A DNA stretch of 64,000 nt, taken from assembly GCF_020085105.1 (NCBI RefSeq), contig NC_058045.1, forward strand, positions 17,780,333 through 17,844,332. Reading direction: 5' to 3'. A model generated the notes under the pieces. The model had not been told where the DNA came from. It did no database searches and worked only from the letters and a program-made list of their open reading frames with translations. Every line of letters starts with the position of its first letter. Position 1 is the stretch's first letter. Both the position numbers and the translations under genes were made by a program. Positions 1-10,868 of the stretch are shown in pieces. The stretch is from Siniperca chuatsi (taxonomy: Eukaryota > Chordata > Actinopteri > Centrarchiformes > Sinipercidae).

Positions 1-16
1 GTAGTCGAAGTCAGAC

Positions 17-49
17 CACACACACACGCGCACACACACACACACACAC
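17..49. repeat. (CA)n microsatellite
   Basis: A run of CA dinucleotides with one CGCG interruption at the extreme left of the window. It is a simple repeat with no sign of coding function. Confidence 0.9.
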
Positions 50-2300
50 CAATTCAAACTGAAGCCAAAGTCTTATTCATAGGTAAGGGTGTGGCTGTTT
101 ATGAGAATCGTAGCAGGTTCTTTGAACCACACTGCAACTCCAGTGACACACACCCACCATTTCTGAAGATTGAACAACAATTAAAATGCCAATGCATCAT
201 ATGTGACACACACGGGTGTGAGCGAGGTAAGGACGATAAAGTGTGTGTATCTTTCTGTCTGTAAGTGTTACAGAAATAGAGAGATTACGTAGAAATAAAG
301 TTTTTATTTTATTTTTTTTACCTTAGTTGCGCCTGCTTGATACAAGTTCGTGCAGGCAAGCTAAGGGCTTCATCTCCCTCTTATAGTTTTTGCAAGCCAC
401 TGTGACATCACACTAAAAACAGTTGACTTTTCTGTGTCACATGTAGGAATGATCTGCTCCATGTTGGGCCACAAAATATTCTATATTACCATTGGGCTTT
501 ACAGACAAGCCGACGCTACTGATATGGCCTTTGCATTGTGAATAAAAGTGTGAAATAGGATGTGAACTTTCCGTGTGGTCTTTCAATAACCAGTCTATAT
601 CCTTCCTCAGTGGCTGTGATGAACCCTACGTTTTCTACAGGGGCCGTCTGCGAGGACAGAGCAGTACTTTTACTGAGCAGGAAAAGGGAAGTGCTCCATT
701 AGAATATGTCTCGCTTCCTTATTCCTGACACATGTATGCTGGGCTGTTGACATGCGAGCCATATTCCTTAAACAGTGGCAGACTAATGCATAAGAGATAT
801 GATGCCTCATCACTAACGCAGTCTGTGGTCATGTCACGGTCAGACAATGGAGAGCAATTCTCCCCTAAACGCAAGTAAGGAGAAGTAGGCTCAGTGACCT
901 CCAGCATGCAACACAGAGTAACTGACCTTTTGTACTGTGACTGTGGGTAAAAAGTTGGATAAGACCCTTGAGGGGCAGAAGAAAATAATATTTCACAGTT
1001 GTGCTGTCCTGTGCGGTGAAGTTAGGAAACGCTGATGGTGGAAAGAGGAAGAGAAGCATTGTTTGGAGCAAGCTGAGTAGAGTTTTTTTAGTAATATAGA
1101 CTAAAAAAAAGGCATGTCATTGAGGTGAGGGCATCCCCACTGCACTCTCTCCCACTGTTTATACATATTCTGTCTCATTCAAACACATGACACAACCGCA
1201 CACCTGCAGGATCCTGACTCTGAAAGTCCCCCAAAACACTCGAATATGCAGCACATTTATTACAAATTAAGGTACGTTCACTGGTGGATTCATTTGTCTA
1301 AATTCAAAGGAACTGGGTGGTTTCATGGGACGCTATTTTAGTGAGCAGTATCTCTCCAAAAGCACGCAGGGGCAGGTGGAACCGCTTCTACTCAGCTAAA
1401 TGCCTCTTAAGTGACAGAGCCGCCAGTTGTCATCTGAACTGAAAATACAAAATGTTCAGCGGGCCTTAAATCTTATCATGAATATATGAGAATGTGGTGG
1501 CATGTTGTAATGTGGCCTAGAACCTGAACCTGAAACATTTTGACATTTGAAGTACTGACACAACATAATAAATATAATCATTTTCTTTATTGTACCATAT
1601 ATATTGCTGTCTGTTTATAATCCCTTGTGAAATGGAGTGTCCTATGGGTCACTTCCATCACATCACATGTGGTCAAATAATCTTTATCTGCTTGTTTCAA
1701 TACTACATTACAACTAGATGGTGCCTATATCGTGTCAAATATTAAAACCCCCATATGTGTATGGATGCATCATGATATTTTAATTGTCGGGTGCGTCATT
1801 TAATGCATTTTATGTCAGTTATGACATGTCATAGTTCAGCATCACATACACCCGTATAGCATGTCTAGAAGTCTTCGGATCCTTAACCATATTGGATTTA
1901 AAAATAATAGATACTTGGCCAGAGCCACGTGGCATGGTTTAACTTGTGCATCACATCACTAAAAAAAGTTTAAAGAGATCCAAAAGCAATCAACCCATTT
2001 GAGAATCTGATATTAGTGGTAACAAGGGAAATGTAGCTGTCACAAAGGGCCTCTCTGAGTCTCAACTCTAGTAAATCTGTAGGGAACCAGACGAATCTGC
2101 GACCTCATGTTTTGTTTGCTCATTCGCATTTGCGAATTGGTTCTGGCGATGCCAGGCTGGTAGAACTGCTTTAGGGCCAGCCAAATGCGAGCGAGTAACT
2201 TGGTGCACAGCTAGGCTTGACTCAGAACTTCAGAGGGCGAAAGCTTTGGAGAAACTTGAGGATTGGGTGATGAAACACGGCTGACGTGGTGATGCAAGAA
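50..2300. other. Intergenic sequence upstream of irf7, no gene recognised
   Basis: I see no convincing exon on either strand. The ORFs here are short, lack splice context and have no recognisable domain. Around 2085-2240 the sequence resembles a dispersed teleost repeat (my recollection of the motif, not checked). The right end leads into the irf7 promoter. Confidence 0.5.
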
Positions 2301-2329
2301 AAGAGATTAAACACAGTCCGTGAAACAAC

Positions 2330-2339
2330 TTTCAGTTTC
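2330..2339 (-). promoter_or_regulatory. Interferon-stimulated response element (ISRE) upstream of irf7
   Basis: The - strand reads GAAACTGAAA, an exact match to the ISRE/IRF-E core GAAANNGAAA bound by ISGF3 and by IRF proteins. It lies about 345 bp upstream of the proposed irf7 start codon and about 250 bp upstream of a TATA-like box. IRF7 is itself an interferon-stimulated gene in vertebrates, so a promoter ISRE fits the usual positive feedback loop. Function is inferred from the motif and its position. Confidence 0.6.
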
Positions 2340-2583
2340 TGTCGGTAATAAATGCTGAATTTCCACTTCTACCGACGCACCTCTGCCACCGGCCTGCAGA
2401 GGGTGTCTTCAATTTAAAGACCGTGAGAGGCTCAATCGTCTACTTAACGCTCTGTTTGAGGAAGTAACGTCGTGCTTGTCCGTGAATCGAACTAACCCAT
2501 TCTTCGGAAATGCCAAAAGGAGTTGCGCCCTCCCTCCGGGGAGGAGACATCAAACCCTCATGTGATGTCACTGGTTTGATTTC

Positions 2584-2590
2584 TATAAAT
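2584..2590 (+). promoter_or_regulatory. Candidate TATA box of irf7
   Basis: TATAAAT lies about 85 bp upstream of the proposed first irf7 codon, which leaves room for a short 5' UTR starting near 2615. A GAS-like TTC-N4-GAA motif is at 2500-2509 and a kB-like GGGAATCC at about 2619. Both are weak single-motif calls. Confidence 0.4.
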
Positions 2591-2674
2591 GCCACTAGTG
2601 TTCTTGGTAGTGCTCCGGGAATCCAGATCAACATCAACATCAAGCTCTTTAGGGCTTAACACCTCTACTGAGAA

Positions 2675-5600
2675 ATGCAATGGTAGGGAGAAACGCATCC
2701 TCATCTCTTTCACTCCCTTCCTTATTAAGGATATTGTTTTGTTGAGAGTGTAAAACTTGCTGTGTATGTAGACTTATGCAAATCCTGTTGTATAATGTAG
2801 CCTACTGCATAAGGCTAGTGAAGTGTGCATGTTGCTGAATATTGTTTGGCCAGGCCAAAGGTTGAGGATTACAGGGTGCTTTATGGCTATGTTCTGTCTT
2901 TTTGCATGTCTGTATAAGAACAGAACTAACACTTAAAGCTGAGTGTAGCTTTCACCACAGTACTGTGTCCTGTGTATGTGTGGTTCAGGTGCTTGTCTCT
3001 ACTTCCTCTCTCTCCTCTTGTGAGATGTCTCTCTAAAGAACAACACTGATCTGTGTCCTGTTTCCTCTCAGCCCTCCCAAGCCTCAGTTTGCCAGCTGGC
3101 TCATAGAGCAGGTGGAGACAGGCCAGTACAAGGGCCTGTGCTATGTGGACCAAAACAAGTTCAGAGTCCCATGGAAGCACAACTCCAGAAAGGACTGCAA
3201 TGAAGAGGACAGCAAAATATTCCGGGTAGGCTCAGTGACCTCTATTAAACTTGTCACTGCAATACTAGTGTTATCTGATTAGATATGTAAGCACTCCTGT
3301 GAAGAAAGGTAGTAGTCAGTAATTTAGTTTCAACATATAACTTGGAAACTGCAGGTGCTTTCCCATATGCAATTAATACATTTATGACGCAATATCATAA
3401 TTTGTGTTTGTCAGATGATCCTAATTAAGGATTCACTGTATTAAAAGAATTAGCATTCAATTTGAGAGTGCTAGCAGATTGCTGTACGGTATCCTCATTT
3501 TGATGGCAGACAAACCTCCTTTTGTCCTAATCTGTAAAGTAACTTCAGCTGGTAGATAAATGTAGTGGAGTAAAAAGTACAATGTTTCCATCTGAATTGT
3601 GGAGAAGTAGACATTTAAAGTCTCACAAAATGGAAAGTAAACTACAACTACATAAATGTATTTATTTTCCACCTCTGGCTAATGCAGTCACTGGCATCAT
3701 ATTTAAACCTCTCTTTGTATGGTTGACAGGCATGGGCAGTAGCAAGTGGAAAAATCAACGAGTTCCCCACTGACAAGGCCAGGTGGAAAACCAACTTTCG
3801 ATGCGCTCTGAACAACCTCTACGTGCGCTTCAAGATGATAGAGGATAATTCCAAGAATTCTGACGACCCTCATAAAATCTATGAGATTATCAACACTGAG
3901 TGTAAGACGATAAATCACTTAATCCAAGCCCTCCACTGTGGAACCATTTGGAGTCTGAATGCAAATGAATGTGGGTCTGTTTTCTTTATCTGCAGACAAC
4001 TATGAATGTCAGCCAACACAAGACTCCCAGGAGGATTCCAAAATGGCTCCAGATATCTACAGAAACATAGAGTGCTTCCCCTCAGGAAATGAGGTGCAGT
4101 CTTGCCTAGAGGACACTTTCACTTCTCTCGGTTAATTGGTTTAATATCAAGATTTTCTTTGTGATGTTTGCTGCCCTTCAATACTTATTAAATAATACTA
4201 TGCATTTTCCCCCCAAACAGCACAATCTGCTTAACAATTTCATGGCCTTGGATCTTGGCAACCATCCTTCAGGTACAGTGTCTTGTGCAAAGGGAAATAC
4301 TGTTTAAGTTATATAAGTTGATAACATTCTCAACGCCTGTTTATGATTTGACATGGTTTATAATGAAGGTAAAATGTAGTTTAATCGTCTTTTTTATTGT
4401 CTCTAACAGAGGAGCAACCGTGGGCAGAGAACTTTGGCCAGCACAAGTCAGCTGTCTTTGAAAGCTATCCTTTAGCAGCCGAGGACCACCCACAGCTGTT
4501 ACCAGATCAGACGTCTTACTATGAGGGTATGTTCAGCCAAATAAAATCAAAATGTCTGGGGGAAAAAATGTTTCTAATTGATTATCTGTAAAGATGTGAT
4601 CTTGTATGTTATTGTTACGTGTTTGTTTTTTACAGTAAATCCTCAGCCGGTCCTCAGTTCACCTCTGCAGCCAAGTATATATGACCTGGAGATCTCCATC
4701 CACTACAGGAAAAGACAAATGCTAAAGACCACACTGCACACTGCCCGTCTCCAGCTCCACTACCTACTCGAGGCCCCTGAGCTCAGTGCCCATCATATCT
4801 GCTTCCCCTCCACTGATGGTCTGCTGGACCATAAACAGGTACATGATTACATCAGCTGGACATTTTTTGTAACTTAAAGAAAAATCCACCAGGAAACTAC
4901 TGAAAAACAGTTATGGAATGCACCTCTTAAATTCATCCTTTCCTTGGCCAATTCTGGGAAGTATATTTCCTGCAGTTAACTTTTTTTTTTTTTTTTTTTT
5001 TTTTTTTAATCTGACATTCAGTAAAGGAAAGTAAAAGATACAACAATACACAAAGAAAACACAAACAAAAGAGAAACACTGCCACTGTGTTGTAGGTTAT
5101 ACACAGTTAGTGCTTCAGAATAGGCGTCGGAAGTAATGGACATTACTAGCGAGGTTCAGTCACTAGTTGTTCCACTCTTGGATTCATCTACAGTAAGTAC
5201 GTGAGGTATATTTTGATATCTGTTCAACTGATAATGTTGGCAATCCACCTTTGGAAACATGGGTAAGAGGGATTAGTCTCTTGGCCTAAGTAATGACCAT
5301 CAAAGTTTGTTGTGTGGTTGGAGTGGACAGCTACAAATTCCTTGGAGTGACAATCTGCTCCACCTTGAAATGTTGGGATAACACTTCTACTATTCTTAAG
5401 AAAGCACACCAGAGGCTCTTCTTTTTAAGACAACTTAAAAAATGTGGTATATCCAGGGATGGCATGGTGCAGTTTTATAGAGCAGCGGTGGAGAGCATCC
5501 TCACCTACGCAATAACTGTCGTTTGGCACCACGTCAGCTGAGGACAGGAGACAGTTGGACAAAGTGGTGCGCGCTGCATCCAAAATAATTGGATGTGATC

Positions 5601-7968
5601 TCCCACCCCTAGCAGAAATCTATAAGGCCAGATTACTAAAGAAGGGCCTTAAAGTTTTTAAGGACCCCTCTCACCCAGCTAATAACCTTTTTTAATTTCC
5701 TTTCCTCTCACAAACGACTAAGAAGTATAAAGACCAGAACATCCAGCTTTCAGAATAACACATATCCCAAAGCTGTCCGCCTCCTTAACACTCCAAACAT
5801 AGCATTGCAGGCCACTCGGCAGGTTAAATACTTTGTGCAATAGGACAGATGTTCAAGTACTTGAAGCACTTTATATAGTGGGTCGTTTAATGTTGCTGCT
5901 AATTTCTCTACATGTGCTAGTGTTTTATTTATGGTGTTTATATATGTTGGATTTTATCTTACCCATTGTTTATGCTTTATGATTATTGTATAGGTTGGAT
6001 ATTACCTATCTGTTATACTTTGTTTAATGTATTATGTGCTTGTGTGGTTTTACTATTTTTGTCTTCCTCTGTCTTTGTTTAAAGGACCTGTATGTAACAT
6101 TTAGGAGGAACTATTGGCAGAAATGGAATATAATATTTATAAGTATGTTTTTATTAGTGTATAATCACCAGAAAATAAGAATCGTGTTTTCATTACCTTA
6201 GAATAAGTCCTTTATATCTACAGAGGGAGCGGGTCCCCTTCCACGGAGGTCGCCATGTTGCACCGCCATGTTTCTACAGTAGCCCAGGATGGACAAACCA
6301 AACACTAGCTCTAGATAGGGCCTTTCACAAGTTTCATGGCCACCGTTGTTTCTACTACACGCTACACAACAACAAAGTCACCAGCATGCTCGTATGTGTG
6401 CACAAGAACAAACGAAATAGGGACCCACTCGTAATATCAAACCTATAAACCATCAAAACGTTGCTCCTTAGCGCTAGTAATGGTCAAATTCTCCACAAGG
6501 GGTACCTTTTTAAGTGTATGTGATATGTTCCAGTATAACTTTTAAGAAATGCTCCCATCTTCACCATGTGACATGTTAATTTGAGCACAAAGAGGAGGAA
6601 CAGGTTTCAAAAATGGTACACATGGTATCTAAAAATATCAAGTACTTTGGCTTTGAAAGAGGGCTGTAAAAAGCTTCGAGTTTGCTCCTCCACAAAGAAC
6701 TTTGATCAGCTTAAATTCAGGGATAAGATTTTGTGTTAGTGCAAGAGCTTCTTTTGAGACTCAACAGTTTGAACAGGCTTCCAACGAGAAACACAGAAAT
6801 CCATCACAGGAGGAAGAGATATCAAACGGTTCACTGATTTTTAGCCTCAGTAAACTAATAGAAAAGTAACGCAATGCACCTATAAAATGTGCTTCAATTG
6901 TGGTACATACCTTTCTCAATCTTACCTTGCTGTGGCTCTCTCCATCTATACCTATAATCCTTTGGCTCTCTGGGGGTTGTCAAAAGTCTTTCAGGAAGAA
7001 AGTCACTGACTGAAGCAGAGGTAGACAAACCAAATTCATGGAAAGTTGTTACACCAAAAACCATTTATTACAACACTTAGTAACTGTTAGAATTTGCTTA
7101 AATTTAAAGCATTTAAGGGTGGAATTTTCCCTTAAGTTTATATACAATATACTGCTGTGCATACTCCATGTGACGAAGCTATTTTTATATAAAAGTTTTT
7201 CTAATCACAACCTTCTTTACGCCAGGTTGATTTCACCAACCGCGTCCTTAACAGCATCCAGAAAGGTCTACTCCTGGAGGTACGGGAGACTGGTATCTAT
7301 GCCTGGAGGCAGGACAGGTGCCATGTGTTTGCCAGCACCAGTGACCCCAGTGTGGCTCACCCAGACCCAAGAAAGCTGCCCCAGAACACCATGGTGGAGC
7401 TCCTCAGTTTTGAGAAGTATGTGAATGGTAGGTGTGGATCTCTTGCTCATTTATTATTATTATTATTATTACATTTTAATTGAAGCCAGCATTAAGTTTG
7501 CACCGTGAAATAACTGGTTCCACCTGTATCTGTTTCAGAATTGAAACAGTTTAAAGAGAACAATGGTGGTTCTCCAGAATACACCATCAACATGTGCTTT
7601 GGAGAGAAATTTCCTGATGGAAAACCTTTGGAGAAGAAGCTTATCGTAGTGAAGGTAACACTCTTAACTATTTTTTCCTTAGCTTCACTTCAGAGACACT
7701 TACAGTATTTGAGTTCAGCTCCCTTCAGTTATGCAGTTTTTAAGTGCTGTAAAATGTCTCTGTCGCTTTGCCCCTGTAGGTGGTCCCTCTGATCTGTCGA
7801 CACTTTCATGAGATGGCCCAGATGGAGGGGGCTTCGTCTCTTCACAGCGCCAACGTCAGCCTACAGATCTCACACAACAGCCTCTATGATCTCATTTACT
7901 CTGTCTTTGGTCTGCCGACAGTTGAAGAGCCAGCACGGGCTGATGCGGCTTTTACACACCAGCTCTGA
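2675..7968 (+). CDS. irf7: Interferon regulatory factor 7, 10 coding exons, 436 aa
   Basis: This is the transcription factor that drives type I interferon genes after cytoplasmic phosphorylation and nuclear entry. Coding exons: 2675-2682, 3072-3225, 3730-3901, 3996-4093, 4221-4272, 4410-4526, 4636-4838, 7226-7427, 7539-7654, 7780-7968. Phases close exactly (1311 nt). The first exon encodes only Met-Gln and two bases of a Cys codon before GTAGGG; the start is inferred from phase and from the family start MQ-x-PPKPQF. The IRF DNA-binding domain spans about residues 4-112, with Trp at 12, 37, 56 and 73; the second of the usual five tryptophans is Tyr27. The IRF-association domain covers about 190-375. 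A C-terminal GASSL motif at 391-395 matches the kinase target of the IRF3/IRF7 serine-rich tail. The donor of exon 4 (GAG/GTGCAG) is weak. IRF3 is the main alternative; the phrf1 neighbour argues for IRF7. Confidence 0.9.
4981..5007. repeat. Poly(T) run in the large irf7 intron
   Basis: 27 consecutive T bases. It could be a reverse-orientation retroposon tail or simple slippage. No flanking duplication was found by eye. Confidence 0.8.
5160..5880 (+). mobile_element. Decayed non-LTR retrotransposon (L2/CR1-type), 3' end of the reverse transcriptase ORF
   Basis: The + frame from 5293 carries YKFLGVTI, a run like KKAHQRLFFLRQLKK, then QFYRAAVESILTYAITVVW. This is the standard C-terminal block of L2/CR1/Rex-type LINE reverse transcriptases. 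After a frameshift near 5540 the same protein continues (ASKIIGCDLPPLAEIYKARL, then RRLRSIKTRT-like text and a final AVRLLNTPN). Frameshifts and loss of the 5' part show a dead, 5'-truncated copy. It sits inside the irf7 intron between exons 7 and 8. Confidence 0.8.
6083..6880. mobile_element. MITE-like dispersed teleost repeat in the irf7 intron
   Basis: The left end starts after TTAA (6079-6082) with AGGACCTGTATGTAAC. The right end, read on the - strand from 6880, is AGGTGCATTGCGTTAC, so the ends are imperfect inverted repeats. The right flank is ATAA, a degenerate TTAA. The interior around 6100-6350 matches my recollection of a high-copy spiny-rayed fish repeat. It is non-coding and probably a non-autonomous DNA element of TTAA-target type. 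The family assignment is inference. Confidence 0.5.
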
Positions 7969-8620
7969 AATTTTATGTCTCACTCACCTCTGATGGGGAC
8001 TATTTCAACTACCTACGGGACCACATGATGCACCACATTCTGCTTCGCTAAAAATGTAGCCAAACTGATGACCTGTTGAATGTGCTATAGTAGCTCAAAC
8101 AGGAATGAACTGAATTCAATTGCATAATGTGACATTAATGATCAACTGTAATTCCACACTCCTGCTTTGCCTTATCTCCTGTTCACTTTATGTTCACATT
8201 AGTCACAAACTGTTGGCAAAAACTGACACTTTTATCACTACATAAGTAGAAATGGACTCCTCCACTATTTGACTGCTACGTTACTCAGCTCAAAGGCCAA
8301 CTTTTGTATGATTACTGTAAATGTGAAAATACTTCTTAATGAAATGTATGGTTCAATTGATATTACATGTATGCAGTAACCAAATGATGCCTAACATGAT
8401 GGTAAATCCATCTAACATGTAAAGTTTTTGCTTTTTGATCACATTTATGAGCTTGTAAATGCAAATGAAAGTAAAGTTAAATAATGTATGTCTTAAGTTT
8501 TTATGTGTCATACAGCCAGTGGCTGCAATATATACATATACACACGTCTGTGGTGAATTGTTTTGCACTTTGTTGAAACCATTTTTGTACTCTGCAGGTC
8601 ATCTTGCACTTTTCATACTG

Positions 8621-8660
8621 AATAAACTGAAAAACTGTCATTATTTAGATTTCAAATAAA
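8621..8660 (+). promoter_or_regulatory. Two AATAAA poly(A) signals of irf7
   Basis: AATAAA occurs at 8621-8626 and 8655-8660, about 650-690 bp after the irf7 stop codon. Either would end a 3' UTR of ordinary length. They point toward the convergent phrf1 gene. Confidence 0.6.
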
Positions 8661-9860
8661 CTGTTAAACCTTGAATGAGTTCTCAATTCATTATCAGTGA
8701 AATGTATGACTCGTAAATGAGTCAAAACTGGGAAGTAATATACAGAGATCTTAAAATAGATACATTTAAAACAACTTTAGGGTACACTTACAGTCAAATC
8801 AAGTCTTTTTCCAAAGAAAGATTAAGCTTTTAAGACCCTGTAGTAGCTTCTGATGCTGAACCCTTATGCTGTAGCTTCAGGTTTGTTCATGATAACCCAA
8901 AACAGAAATTAAGTCAAAGAAATCTTTTTTTGTTGTTGTTTAAACATTGTCCCTAAAAAGAAAATACAAATGAATACTAAGAGGCTGTTTTCAGTCTGTG
9001 GTGGCTCAATTTGAAATCTAACACCAAGACATATGAGGTGGTTAGAGGTAGAAAACAAGTGCACATATCAACAGCCATCTTCAGATGTTACCACTTTAAG
9101 CCCCAAATCCTTAAAACCGAAATATGACAACAGGACAGAATATGAATTCAATTGAGACAAAACCCTATTTATCAGCAGTGATTTATTATCATTCATGTTT
9201 CCTCTTAGAAACACCTGGCCTCTTTGATCAAGTAAATGCAGAAAAAAAGTTAGATACATTCAGATAAACATGAGCACCTGTTTTTTTAGATTCTTCCACT
9301 ACTAGTCCTTGGCTTTAGAAAGCCAAATTAAACGGGACAACAAAGTACAAGGTAAGTCCAACCACACACCTGATCGGTCTGTACAGTAGGCAAACAAACT
9401 ACTATAGACAACAAAATGGTGAACAAGTTTTTCACGAACATTTCTTTTTAAAGAAAGCAATGCAGAGTAGTAAAGGATATCACCAAGAGTAAGGTTTAGG
9501 CCGGGCCTATTCAATTCATCTTGCTTACTTCTCATCTCTGCTGAGAATTCCACTTGCGCAGTACCGATCGGGCAGGATGTAGGACGTAGCGACACCGCCT
9601 ATCATATCTTTCACAAGTCAACTTTTTGTAATGTTTGTGGATATGAGAGCACCAGGCTGGACAGTGACAAAATGTAGGCAAACATTTTTGCAAAATAATG
9701 GGGGTTGCAGCTCAGCCATTGAGACATGAAGCCTGCATTATAATCCTTTTCACTCCAAAATAAAATCTATATCATCTACTGTATTGTGGCGTTGTAGTCT
9801 CCATTGTTTAAAAACAGAATGCCCAAAAACAAATGAAATCTCACTTATTCAGGGAAATGG
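8661..9860. other. Intergenic region between the convergent irf7 and phrf1 3' ends
   Basis: No coding feature is supported. A second possible phrf1 poly(A) signal (TTTATT on +, AATAAA on -) lies at 9182-9187, so the distal phrf1 3' UTR may extend into this stretch. Confidence 0.5.
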
Positions 9861-9870
9861 TTTATTTATT
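9861..9870 (-). promoter_or_regulatory. Candidate poly(A) signal of phrf1
   Basis: The + strand TTTATTTATT reads as two overlapping AATAAA hexamers on the - strand, about 1.0 kb after the phrf1 stop codon. This would give a 3' UTR covering roughly 9.85-10.87 kb, which holds no other recognised feature. Confidence 0.45.
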
Positions 9871-10868
9871 ATTATTATTTTTAGTCCTTTGGCACAAAAA
9901 CAAAATATCTCCTGGTTCTCTAAAACCTGGTTTTCTACATTTCAGTCATGGGTTGAAAAAAGGATAATGCTGAGGACATAGGAACATAGGAAAACAAGTA
10001 TGCCTCAAGAGAAGACGCTGTTATTTAAGAAGAGTGACTCTTATATTCATTTCAAACTACTGAGCCAGAATTCACCTTTAGTATGCTGGATGAGATTTAG
10101 CTCATTAGACATGGATATTAGATGTGGAAGACAGATAACAGAGGCTTTCAAATACAAAACATAAACCACTTAACTCTATAAACTAGAACCATTTATGTAA
10201 TTCGCAACAGGCAACACAGATGAAAGGAACATATAAGTGGATATATCAAATCTATATTATTTACAACCAATCTAAAATTGTTTAATTACTCTACTGATAA
10301 ATGTTCTACAAAAATTGCATAACTTTCCTTAATGTGACAAACTTCTTAAATATGCATAGTCTGCATACTTTTATACCACTTCTTACCAACAAAATGAGTT
10401 TTGCCACTGATAAATACCCCTTCCCTCCCACAAAACAAAAAAGCCATAGAAAACTCAAAGCACGCTGCATTCTCCCAGTGATATGCCTGTGGAGAAAGCT
10501 ACCTGATTTATCACTCCATGGAAGGGTCTTTGAGATTTGCCTCTTTAAGGCGCAACCTCAAGGCCTCCTGGTAAGCTTCTGAGCTGTACTACACAAAAAC
10601 GGCAGTTCTTGGCAGTGACAGTCCAAGCACTAGACACCAGCAGGTGCTGTTCAAGTGATCAACAAAATTTAGTTAAGATAGAAAGCTTAACATTATAGAA
10701 AATGTTCCATCTTGAAGCTGTGAGCAAATCTTAGTTAACCGCTTAGATTGGGTAAGTCAGAGAGTTTGAGATCACACCCAGTGGTAGGACACAAAGTAAA
10801 TCATAGTATAACACACAAATTAGTGTTTGTGGTGGGTGTGGCTGTCCTTGCCTGTAGTTCACGCCTCC

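Noticed and set aside
2675-7968. Assignment of this gene as irf3
   Set aside because: IRF3 and IRF7 share the association domain and GASSL motif. The neighbouring phrf1 is the known IRF7 neighbour, so irf7 is preferred.
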